From Hofstenia miamia (taxonomy: Eukaryota > Xenacoelomorpha > Acoela), in NCBI GenBank assembly GCA_004352715.1, contig SCFE01000041.1, positions 1,703,019 to 1,767,018 of the forward strand: a stretch of DNA of 64,000 nucleotides, written 5' to 3'. The translations under genes were made by a program, and so were the position numbers. How positions within the stretch are numbered: position 1 is the first letter of the stretch; each line of letters opens with the position of its first letter. Below the pieces are notes generated by a model. That model ran no database searches. It saw only the letters and a list, made by a program, of their open reading frames with translations, and was not told where the DNA came from. Below, piece after piece: positions 11,280 to 20,330 of this stretch.

Positions 11280-11826
11280 CCCCAATATGTTATTTTCATT
11301 GCCTTAAACATTAAAGCTCTCCAATAAATGAGTGATAATTTTAACTCTAATCACTCTTTTGCCTATCAACAATGGTGAGAAAAGTTTGCATGCCAAACAG
11401 GTTAAAAAATCTATGAGGGTGTCTAAATGCAGAGCATGTGGACATTTACCAAAGGCAACAGGAAAAGACACTAAAAGACCTGCATCTGGGGTGAAATGTT
11501 TGTTAAAGACCAATGAGAAGTTATCATGCCCTGTACTAGTCAGTAAACTTAACTCTGTTTTTGAAGAACCCTGTGTACAATACATATCCATTTATGAGTT
11601 GTAGATTGGTGAATGGCTTTCAATTAACAATGTGTATCAAATTCAAACAAATTATGGTCCTGCAGTAAAAATTATTTTGCAAAATGGAAATAGCATTTTC
11701 CTCCCAATTGCTATTCACAATGAGCTGGAACACAGATTAAAATGTTAATTGTATTTAAAGTTCTTTGATGCCAGAAAAAAATTCCAAAATATTTCAGTTG
11801 TTAGCCAAGCATTGTGTTTAGATTTA
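11280..11826 (+). repeat. repeat R, copy 1
   Basis: Nearly identical to 13195-13740, with a few single-base differences. It holds the small coding relic described at 11332. See the haplotype interpretation in the findings. Confidence 0.9.
11332..11748 (+). pseudogene. small unrecognised coding relic, possibly OB-fold-like, copy 1
   Basis: Two consecutive same-frame segments are split by one TAG (11602-11604). The first, 90 codons, is Lys-rich and includes SKCRACGHLPKATGKDTKRP. The second reads IGEWLSINNVYQIQTNYG and later ILQNGNSIFLPIAIHNEL, then ends at TAA 11746. The YQIQTNYG...FLP pattern resembles short uncharacterised invertebrate proteins that look like beta-barrel single-strand-binding domains. 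That is a resemblance only. A reverse frame of 95 codons covers the same bases but lacks this pattern and is probably a shadow. Confidence 0.35.
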
Positions 11827-11979
11827 GAGTGTAATATTATTTTAGAAGGTGTGAATACATATTCCTTGTCAGACTTAATTTTCTCCTTGCATATATTTAA
11901 CATAATTTATCACTTTTTAGCTAGAACCACAAAAAATAAGAGAAAGTTTTAAAAAGTAACATAAAATGATAGAAATATA

Positions 11980-12035
11980 TCAGATAGGTTGGACTTGAAC
12001 CAAAAATTCAAGCCAAAGTGTTGGCAAGTGTAATA
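11980..12035 (-). repeat. tRNA-like fragment or SINE fossil
   Basis: On the minus strand 12001-11991 reads GGTTCAAGTCC, a perfect B-box/T-arm consensus, preceded by a tRNA-like segment (ccaacactttggcttgaa). A more decayed relative lies at about 9530-9595 in the same orientation. The A box and acceptor stem are not convincing, so this is probably an old SINE or tRNA pseudogene. Confidence 0.45.
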
Positions 12036-12779
12036 TTATTTTAGAACAAACCATTTTTAATGTACTTCAATCTTAGAAATATATGCATAAGTTCAACAAA
12101 GCTCATTAGCAGACAGAAATGTTGATATTTCCATCATTTTAACTAGAACACTGTTTTTAATGCAATAGTAAGTCTTTGTAAAGAATTTAATTGTGGAGGT
12201 TGGTTTTTTTTACTGGGGTAAGTTGTTTTTATGCTTTGAAATGTGAAATTCTCTTTTCCATGAAAGTTATACAAATGATGAAATTTAGAAATTATTTAAT
12301 GTTTTTTCAATGAATTAAAATTTTTTAGAACATATGAGTACAGATATATTTTATAGTAATGACTAGTTATTCAAACACCTCCTCCATGTGGAAGAGTGGG
12401 TTTATTAAAATCATTTATACTTTTAATAATTGCTAAAATCTCTTAAATGATACAATGCATTTAAACCAAATTTGTTATAACATTTGATCATTCCTATAAT
12501 TCCATCATATGTACACGCATAACACATATTGTGAATATGAGCCTAGAGTAGTAAACAGGACTCATACCCCATTCCACAAATGACCTTTTGACCTTGGCGG
12601 GGATGTCTGTGATGTAATTGTGTACTTTGGCCGTCTGTGTATCTCTGACGTCATTGGAACATATTCTCTTTTGTTGTAATATTTGTTGGCAAACACATTT
12701 GTTTGCAGTCTATTGTGTAAATGTAACCAATTTTTTAAGAGGGTGAGAAATTTTCAAAAAATCTCATGAGATTATATTT

Positions 12780-13093
12780 GTTTGCAGTCTATTGTTTAAA
12801 TTTTAACTAATTTTTTTACTTGCTTATTTATGTGGCCTAATTTAGCTTATATGTTTTATTTTCTTTACATAATTCATGCTTGAATTTTGTTAATGTATGT
12901 GACTTGCTTATTTATGTGGCTTAATTTAGTTTACATACTTATTTTACATACTTGTTTTTTTATTAACATAGATGACATTGGAAATATCACATTAATTTAG
13001 TTTACATACTTGCTTTTTTATTAACATACATAAATATTGGAAATGCCACATTAATTTAATTTATATGTTTACTTTACATACTTGTTTTATTTG
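12780..13093 (+). repeat. imperfect short tandem repeats
   Basis: Repeated variants of acttgcttatttatgtggc, taatttagtttacatactt and tattaacatacataaatattgg. The last section (about 13005-13193) is repeated at 13747-13937 beyond the single-n join. Confidence 0.65.
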
Positions 13094-13194
13094 GTAAAAA
13101 TTAATAACAAATGTTGGAATCAGAGAGATAATAATACTTGTTAAAAGCGTAATGTCTTATTTCAGTTATAATGCAAAATAATTTTTCAGAGAAN

Positions 13195-13740
13195 GCCCCA
13201 ATATGTTATTTTCATTGCCTTAAACATTAAAGCTCTCCAATAAATGAGTGATAATTTTAACTCTAATAACTCTTTTGCCTATCAACAATGGTGAGAAAAG
13301 TTTGCATGCCAAACAGGTTAAAAAATCTATGAGGGTGTCTAAATGCAGAGCATGTGGACATTTACCAAAGGCAACAGGAAAAGACACTAAAAGACCTGCA
13401 TCTGGGGTGAAATGTTTGTTAATGACCAATGAGAAGTTATCATGCCCTGTACTAGTCAGTAAACTTAACTCTGTTTTTGAAGAACCCTGTGTACAATACA
13501 TATCCATTTATGAGTTGTAGATTGGTGAATGGCTTTCAATTAACAATGTGTATCAAATTCAAACAAATTATGGTCCTGCAGTAAAAATTATTTTGCAAAA
13601 TGGAAATAGCATTTTCCTCCCAATTGCTATTCACAATGAGCTGGAACACAGATTAAAATGTTAATTGTATTTAAAGTTCTTTGATGCCAGAATAAACTTC
13701 CAAAAATTTCAGTTGTTAGGCAAGCATTGTGTTTAGATTT
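13195..13740 (+). repeat. repeat R, copy 2
   Basis: Begins immediately after the single n at 13194 and repeats 11280-11826 almost exactly. It then joins directly to the 13005-13193 sequence (again at 13747-13937) without the ~1.2 kb that separates them at the first copy. Confidence 0.9.
13248..13664 (+). pseudogene. small unrecognised coding relic, copy 2
   Basis: Same frames and the same in-frame TAG as copy 1, with one Lys to Met change in the 90-codon segment and a base difference near 13266. It supports copy 1 but adds no new information on function. Confidence 0.35.
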
Positions 13741-13937
13741 TTAGTTTAATACTTGCTTTTTTATTAACATACATAAATATTGGAAATGCCACATTAATTT
13801 AATTTATATGTTTACTTTACATACTTGTTTTATTTGGTAAAAATTAATAACAAATGTTGGAATCAGAGAGATAATAATACTTGTTAAAAGCGTAATGTCT
13901 TATTTCAGTTATAATGCAAAATAATTTTTCAGAGAAA

Positions 13938-15190
13938 ACCAAAAACTAGTTTATGCAAAAACTCACAATTTCTAATGTTTAATAAATGTACGTGGTAAAA
14001 CCCACATACATGTTTAAGACAAGACAAAAATGTAATTTATTCTACACTTTGCTTATAATGATCATATATATTGTACTATTAAATGTGTCTATTGTGTTAG
14101 TTTATCATCATTGTTGGGATGGGAATGCTGCAGGAAACAAATGCAATGTGTATTTGCACATTATGAATTTCACGCGATTGTATCTAAATTAATGATTAAT
14201 AAGTCAAATGAGGTGATAGATCACAGTATAAAACACATGATAAATAAAAGTTTAAACAAAATCAATTAAAAATGTGTATTAACAAACAAACAACGTTTCT
14301 ATTTATGATAAAGTCTATAATAAATTTAACATTGGACAGTAAATTTGCAGCAATTCATTAAAATAAAATTGATTACATTTTAAAAAAAAATTTCTGTAAA
14401 ACTAACTAGAGATCATATATCAAAAAGTGTTAAGAATTAAAACAATAGCTGAGATTTAACCCATCAAATGCCATAGGTAAACACTTAAGCCAATTTCTAT
14501 TTTTTTTCTCATTTGCAGTTCAAATTGTTCAATTTTAAAACTACATAGTAAAATTTTATTGCACAATACTTATTGAAAATATTTGTGACCCTGTCACCTA
14601 CATGTGATGTCGGCTCCTTAGTTAAGAAAATACTAAAAAAATATTTTATTACAAGTTATGAAATGCATAAAAACAATTTATATGTAAACCAATATTGCAA
14701 TTTGAGCAATGCTTTCAGGTTCTTGCATTAAAAATGCACATTACACTCTGATTTCATTGTATTCTATTATGATCATTGACATCATGGCAGATATCATATT
14801 GTACTCAACAATCCACATTACAATGAATATTTATGCCTTTTACTTTCTCATGACTAGCTGCCCTTCTAGTTAAAAATATTTGATTAATAGAATGTTGAAA
14901 AGTGTTTTGAATCAAAAGATCCACCCTTGGTTGGTAATTAATCCAGGTATTTTGGGCATCCATGTCATTATGCGGATCTGATGATGATGAGCACTCCCAT
15001 AACATATCAATCTTCCTTTATAGAAACAGTCAATTGATGATTGTTTTACAATACATACACATTACTCATATTTTAATATGTTCAAATACTTCTTGGGAAA
15101 ACAATAAATTAAATAAATCAAGTGGTGTTATTTCACTAATTTTAACCCAAAATTTCACCTACCTGATTTAATTCAAATTCATAAGAAGTT
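13938..15190. other. mostly non-coding stretch left of the Polinton
   Basis: No supportable gene. A 66-codon minus-strand frame (15005-14805, containing NTWINYQPRVDLLIQNTF) looks more protein-like than random. It could be a further Polinton or transposon relic, but I cannot assign it. Confidence 0.5.
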
Positions 15191-15600
15191 TCATTTTTTA
15201 TGACTACTTTTCCACTGATGATTTCCAAAATCCCATTTCGGTACTGTTGTAATCATTGGCAAATTTTGTGAAAAAGTACTAAATAGTTTTTCAAAACTTT
15301 TTTCGTCATTTGTTTCAGATTTAACAACTGTCAATTCAATTTTCGTTAAGACTTGGTTAACAAAGCTAAACACATCTTCTATTTTTTCACATGAACACCC
15401 TTCACGTAAATATCACGATTATTTCCATTTGCGTCGATAAAACTCCACGATTGATCTCGTATATTATTGAATCCTATGGGAAAGGTGATATTTAGCAAAG
15501 CCACATGAGATGCATTATAGATTGGTCTTTCCAAATGCGTTGTAAAAACTATGTATTGAGTTATTGCTTCGATAGTTGTCAGAAAGTAGACTAACAATTG
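15191..15600 (-). pseudogene. Polinton penton-type minor capsid protein, N-terminal part
   Basis: Two frames joined by a one-base slip in a run of A at about 15375-15381. The first contains LERPIYNASHVALLNITFP and GFNNIRDQSWSF. This matches the start of Polinton/adintovirus minor capsid proteins, where a beta-strand is followed by a conserved (I/Q)xFPxxxNN(I/V) segment. The second starts EDVFSFVNQVLTKIE, like the next helix of that family. The rest of the jelly-roll is not found downstream (15190 and below), so the gene is truncated. Family assignment rests on pattern recognition. Confidence 0.65.
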
Positions 15601-15749
15601 GCATATCGCAAAAGTGTATAAAATTATAAATTTCGAATATGCTATTTATACAAAACATTTTGTAAATGTAAAATGAGCAAAGTGACTACGAATACATTAA
15701 TTTATTAAGCCCATCACTACACAAAAAGTCATTAACAAATGGTAAATCA

Positions 15750-16118
15750 CTAAATACAAATAGTTCGGGGATATTGTTGAAAAATTAAAACACAAACTGG
15801 CGATATCCCCTGCAACTTAGTTTTTCTATCATCTTCATACACATGGAATCCAGGATACGTAGTTAGACAGTAATGTTCAATATCGGGGTACTGACTTAGT
15901 TGAAAACTGAGAGAATCCTTGAATATTAAGTTCCCGCTTGCATCTCGTATAATCAACAACCAATGGTTTCCGGGATGATCAGTTGGGCTTGCATTAGAAA
16001 TTAGAAAAGAGTATTGGACAAGGCTTGGTGGTATGCAATCTGAACAGTGTACACTGAAAAAACGCCAATGTAGTGATGGGATTTGGAGAATAATACGTCT
16101 AATTTCGTCAGCATGCAT
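15750..16118 (-). pseudogene. Polinton adenoviral-type cysteine protease (adenain-like)
   Basis: 122 codons from ATG 16118. The family processes capsid precursors. The conserved region around NASPTDHPGNHWLLI holds His52; FKDS holds the acidic residue Asp68; LQGISPVC holds Cys109. So the catalytic His, Asp and Cys positions are all present. The usual glycine and aromatic residues after the Cys are altered, and the frame ends 13 residues after it. The family is normally longer, so the C-terminal part is frameshifted or lost. It lies between the capsid gene and penton, as in other Polintons. Confidence 0.72.
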
Positions 16119-16547
16119 TGAACTTTTAAATAATGGTAGCGTTCATTATACCTAAACTTCACATATATCCAAAACAATAAAGACGGCAAATGACCCAAAA
16201 TTGGTAAATTACACCAAAACCTGTAAAATATCGGATATCCATTGCCAATTCCAAATTCTCTTTTAACAAAGCCATAACTATCATGGTAAATTGCATGAAG
16301 TCTAAACAGTTTTGACCATATCAACAGCAAATGCAGTCTAGAATTATTTATGCCAATTGAAGTATAAAAGGCTTACAAATATTAGGCTTTTATTCAATAA
16401 AATCTTAGCAACATTATCATAAATCATCATAAAAATTAATGCACAGTGCAAAGCATTTATACATACGACATCAAGTACTCGTCGTTTACCATAATCCAAG
16501 ACTTGTCGGTTTACCTTATGATAAACCGGTAAACGCAATCAATTAGC

Positions 16548-16739
16548 CTAATAATTGTTCATATCACCAATAAGTCCACCATAGGGGTTCATTTGCAAAA
16601 TTCTTTCAACACCAACGTTATGTATACAATTTTTTTGTAGTAGATAATTAGAAACATGAGCAAATTTTAAGTGAGGGTCATTGGTATAATGAACGCGATC
16701 TTCTACACGTCTAATCAGTCTACTTCCAACATCTTGCAA
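16548..16739 (-). CDS. unrecognised Polinton frame after the capsid gene
   Basis: About 63 codons ending MNPYGGLIGDMNNY, just downstream of the capsid stop (16769). The first codon is not ATG. An ATG in another frame at about 16757 would require a frameshift. I do not recognise it. The frames at 16538-16344 and 16330-16001 look like shadows. Confidence 0.3.
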   Translation of the reverse strand: MQDVGSRLIRRVEDRVHYTNDPHLKFAHVSNYLLQKNCIHNVGVERILQMNPYGGLIGDMNNY

Positions 16740-16768
16740 CGGTACATTGAATGAAACTCATTTTCTTT

Positions 16769-18183
16769 CTAGTCTTTTATAATTTTCCGTTGTCTATTAA
16801 TGTATAGCTTTGAGCATGTTTCACCCAAAACGATCACCTCCAGTGATTTGCCTATTGGAAAATTAAAATCTAGTGTTAGGGGTATACTTGCACCACTTAA
16901 TGCGGGGTAGATAGTACCTCATTATTTGCCTCCACAATACTGGTCAAATCAAAAACCATAATTGCATGTTATTATAATCTGAGTATGGTATACCAGTTAC
17001 ATCATTAAAACCCAACGCCTTTACAGAATGAAAGTATGCTTGTGCATAATTATTTTCACACACAGTCATTGGTGTGAATGCAATATTCGACCACCCCGTT
17101 TTATAATAACTTGGCGCAGACCTCTAAATCTATATGAGAATGGGTTTGAGTCGGGTGTTCCTGTAAATTGTAGATTGGGAACAAGTGCTAGAGCAATACG
17201 TCGAATCGGTTCATTTGAAAATACATTTTCTTTTGTTAGAGAGTTTTGACCAGGCGGAATAATAAATGTTCTTGTGAGAATTCGCATAAAGTGGTATGTC
17301 GCTGGTGTAGTTAACAACGTTTTTTCAATTGCCAGATGCACACTTTCTGTAACGCATAGCTTCCTTAGACTCAATGTCGCATCTGTAATTTCTGTTTTGT
17401 AGTATACAGCGGGGGTNACAAGTGCTAGAGCAATACGTCGAATCGGTTCATTTGAAAATACATTTTCTTTTGTTAGAGAGTTTTGACCAGGCGGAATAAT
17501 AAATGTTCTTGTGAGAATTCGCATAAAGTGGTATGTCACTGGTGTAGTTAACAACGTTTTTTCAATTGCCAGATGCACACTTTCTGTAACGCATAGCTTC
17601 CTTAGACTCAATGTCGCATCTGTAATTTCTGTTTTGTAGTATACAGCGGGGGTGGTGGTAGAATTGGAAATTAAGGAAAAATCATCCAATGATCGTAAAA
17701 GTTTGAGACGAAGGCTAACTCCCGGTATTTTTCATTTTGAAAAAAATCCACAGCTACAGATCCATAGAGGTTTAAAACTTTGCTTTTCTGTGTTAGAGCC
17801 AAACGCTGAAATTGTCCATCTTGGCTATTAGTTCTGTTGTCATCATTACAGTATGTGGCCAAACTGCATCACCTGGTTGTATTAAAACTCCATTAGCATA
17901 AAGTTTATAATCACTAAATAATGAATTTAAGGGGTTGTTTACTAGAAAAACATGATCCCGTTTAGTAGCATCATTAACATCCCAGATAAGATCACTCCCG
18001 TCATTGCGTAAAATTTTGACTGATATAGCCAACTTTATACTTTGCAAATCAATGTATTCATTTTGTTCTGAACCAAAATTAAATTCAATCATTGGACCAT
18101 TAAACCCTGATATTGGGAAATATTTTTGTGTGCTACCACCATTGAAGTTTACCAAAACTTTATCTCGTTCAAAAATGTCCAAA
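16769..18183 (-). pseudogene. Polinton major capsid protein (double jelly-roll, hexon-like)
   Basis: Fragments in several frames follow the order of the F54H12.2-like capsid family. The N-terminal block (18182-17793) has GPMIEFNFGSEQNEYIDL and NNPLNSLFSDYKLYANG, matching the conserved DYIDL and NNxLHSLF segments. The middle block (about 17690-17066) includes LCVTESVHLAIEKTLL and FIIPPGQNSLTKENVF. The C-terminal block includes FTPMTVCENNYAQAYFHSVK, MVFDLTS and a final LEVIVLGE segment ending at TAG 16769. At least four frame changes and an extra TAA occur. Bases 17181-17416 are repeated at 17418-17653 after the single n, which would duplicate about 79 residues and is probably an assembly overlap. 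It cannot encode a functional capsid as assembled. Confidence 0.85.
17181..17653 (-). repeat. 236-bp duplication flanking a single n
   Basis: 17181-17416 and 17418-17653 are almost identical (one silent-region difference, gtcgct/gtcact) and touch the n at 17417. Most likely the unmerged ends of two contigs. Confidence 0.85.
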
Positions 18184-18187
18184 CATT

Positions 18188-18589
18188 GCGCCAGTTTTTA
18201 AATTTTTTAAAAGCAGACAACACATGACTAGATTTTTTATTTCGCAAAGGCAATACACGGAATTTTTTAGATAAAATATAACAAACAAGTAAGAATTTTA
18301 TTCCTCTATTGTAAAAAGCTAGAGATTCCACCACCGCTAATTCTATCGTCCAAATTTCATCAATTCCCAATGCAATAACACGTTGATGGGGAAATTTCCT
18401 CACAGCTCTCTTGTGTGTTGTATATACATCACTTGTTGCGAGAAAGTTTTTCACATTTTGCAGGGTAATTTTCGGAAATTTCAATTTAGCTTTATGATAT
18501 AGTTCATTAATTCCACCAAAACTCGCTGATGATTTTAACGAAGTGTACAGTTGATGCAAGTGCTTATCCATATTCCAAACTAGTTCCAT
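18188..18589 (-). pseudogene. Polinton integrase, N-terminal half
   Basis: Starts at ATG 18589, which overlaps the end of the small conserved protein (stop at 18580). This overlap supports the start. It contains the N-terminal helical region (SASFGGINELYHKAKLKFP), then VYTTHKRAVRKFP and IDEIWTIELAVVESLAFYN, the beginning of the rve catalytic core. The position of the first catalytic Asp after the Trp carries Glu, and the usual Asp of the next beta-strand is Tyr (LVCYILSKK). The second catalytic Asp is not present, because the sequence runs into the capsid gene at 18187. The protein is inactive as seen. Confidence 0.8.
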
Positions 18590-18721
18590 AATAGCATTTG
18601 CTTCGTATTTATATTTTTGTAAACGTTTTTGTTTTTAATCAAGTGGTCGGGGATTGTGCCAATATCCTTTAAAATATCACACACAAGTTTTGACAATCTT
18701 TTATTAGGTGTTTGTACATAA
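18580..18721 (-). pseudogene. Polinton small conserved protein, C-terminal end
   Basis: Minus frame with TPNKRLSKLVCDILKDIG and IPDHLIKNKNVYKNI, ending in TAG at 18580. It resembles the C-terminal motif (IPxxLIxN) of the small Polinton protein whose N-terminus is at 20295-19990. The piece is separated from its N-terminus by scrambling and abuts the n at 18722. Confidence 0.55.
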
Positions 18722-18722
18722 N

Positions 18723-18957
18723 TGCGTAATAGACAATTGAAAAATTTAGGGCTATTTGTAGTTTTTAATATTAAAATTTTTCGAACACTTGATTTTTTTA
18801 GTAGTGCAGTCTCTGCGTATTGACGAAGATTTAAAAATTTTTTTCGTTCATCACCTAGTGGAATAATTCCATGTTGGATATTGTAGACAATACTTTTTGT
18901 GTGCTACCACCATTGAAGTTTACCAAAACTTTATCTCGTTCAAAAATGTCCAAACAC
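18723..18957 (-). repeat. displaced duplicates of ATPase 3' and capsid 5' sequence
   Basis: 18723-18893 repeats 20350-20521 (ATPase C-terminal coding). It joins directly to 18894-18957, which repeats 18126-18184 (start of the capsid gene). The junctions mark a rearranged or misassembled block next to the n at 18722. Confidence 0.85.
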
Positions 18958-19048
18958 TACATGTAATGTGTGAAGGTATTCATGACTGTACTTGAACTAA
19001 TAACAATTCCCAATGAATGTGTGTATTTATACTAAGTTTTTAAAGATA

Positions 19049-19490
19049 TCAATTTTTTTTTCTAGGCATTTTTTGTTTCAAACTATCACGTTTACACCTA
19101 CTTTGTGCATTGACTAAAAATTGTTTAACACCACGCTGTGTTTTGATAGTTTTTGTTTTTCTATCAGATGTAGATATTCCATTACCATTTTGACTAATTT
19201 CTTTACGTTGTTTCTTAGATTGCTTGTTTACTGTGTTTTTTGTAAAATTTCCAATTCTGCGTTTTACCACTTTTTTACATTATCACCAGAGACTGTGTCA
19301 TTTACACCTGAAATTGCTTGATCCAAAATTCCTTCACCGACATTAGTAATAACATTTTTCAATGGTGGTATCATTTTTACTACTAGTGGTATAGGAATAC
19401 CTTCCAATGATTTCACAATGCAAAACCTTTCTGACGAGTATTGCCGAAATAATTTCGACCACTCGCCTGTTCTCTATAATATTGTTCCAT
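19049..19490 (-). pseudogene. Polinton PX-like small basic protein
   Basis: Starts MEQYYREQASGRNYFGN at ATG 19490, a typical start for the small basic protein encoded just before the Polinton capsid gene. A frameshift after about 25 codons leads to the next block, with IPIPLVVKMIPPLKNVI, a Gly/hydrophobic segment. A second slip in a run of A near 19270 leads to a 73-codon tail extremely rich in Lys, Arg, Gln and Ser. The family resembles basic virion core or minor proteins of adenovirus-like viruses and probably binds DNA. Two single-base frame changes make it a pseudogene, unless they are assembly errors in homopolymers. Confidence 0.68.
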
Positions 19491-19528
19491 ACTGAATGAT
19501 CTGTTTGTTTATTCGTTCCATATTTATA

Positions 19529-20014
19529 CTAATCTATTCTAGTCCATGAACGTTTCCTAATAACTCGTGTTAATTCATGGTTATAAAATTTTCCTGAAAT
19601 TATTTCCCTGTCACTGATTGACTTTATTTCATATGTAACAGGAATTGTGGAAAACACTTTGTTGATTTTGAAAACCTCATTTTGAAATTGTGGTAAATAC
19701 CCTCTTCGAAAAATATGGTTTGACTTTGAAATTCTAACTAAGTCACCATTGTGAAATAATGCTTTTTGTTGTCAACATGTATTAACACTCATTAATTTTC
19801 CTATCAAATATGGTACGTGTTTTTTTCTCACAGAATTCGGAGTCATTCCAATTGTACGATTTACACGGGAATTCAATACATTAACTAATTGTTGTAGCTT
19901 GTCTATATATTTAAAGTTGTTGGTAAATTGTAGATATTTAAATAGAATTTCCTTTAGACTCCTTATAGCTCTTTCTGCGCATACAGCCTTCATGTTTGAA
20001 TTTGTACTATACAA
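19529..20014 (-). pseudogene. Polinton integrase, C-terminal half
   Basis: Begins within the catalytic core at YSTNSNMKAVCAERAIRSLK; the Glu here is the third catalytic residue and is kept. It continues through the helix KYIDKLQQLVNVLNSRVNRT and GMTPNSV. An in-frame TGA at 19772-19774 interrupts it. The same frame then continues with the chromo-like C-terminal domain (LFHNGDLVRISKS, RRGYLPQF, FYNHELTRVI) to TAG 19529. The core segment carrying the second Asp is missing upstream. Only one stop over 162 codons suggests recent decay. Confidence 0.85.
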
Positions 20015-20295
20015 TATAATTCTTTCGATGCATCATCATTATTATTATTATTATTGAAATTTACCATGTGGTGATGGTATTTTAGAAGTTTTTTCAAATC
20101 ATCATCATTGTACTGGCATTGTACATCAGGGTAGGTGTTTTGAACAGAATTTAATTTTATTTGAATATCGTCATTAGTCGTTGATCTTTGTTGTGTAGTA
20201 TCGATTTTTATAGCATTGTTGACCAATTGATTGTAGTATTCTGTTAAAGAATTGTAATTTTCCAAAGAAAGAAGCACCATTTCAACTGTTGTCAT
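19990..20295 (-). CDS. Polinton small conserved protein, N-terminal part
   Basis: Starts ATG 20295 with MTTVEMVLLSLENYNSL. The hydrophobic MVL...YN start resembles a small protein encoded next to the ATPase in many Polintons; its function is unknown. A run of Asn codons (HMVNFNNNNNNDD) precedes the point (about 20016-20030) where the sequence switches to integrase. The final codons here are therefore read out of frame from integrase DNA. Its true C-terminus appears to be the piece at 18580-18721. Confidence 0.5.
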   Translation of the reverse strand: MTTVEMVLLSLENYNSLTEYYNQLVNNAIKIDTTQQRSTTNDDIQIKLNSVQNTYPDVQCQYNDDDLKKLLKYHHHMVNFNNNNNNDDASKELYCIVQIQT

Positions 20296-20330
20296 TATAG
20301 AATAATGTGTAAAATAAATTTAATCATGCA

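Noticed and set aside
16001-16538. Minus frames at 16330-16001 and 16538-16344
   Set aside because: They overlap the protease in other frames or show no family pattern.
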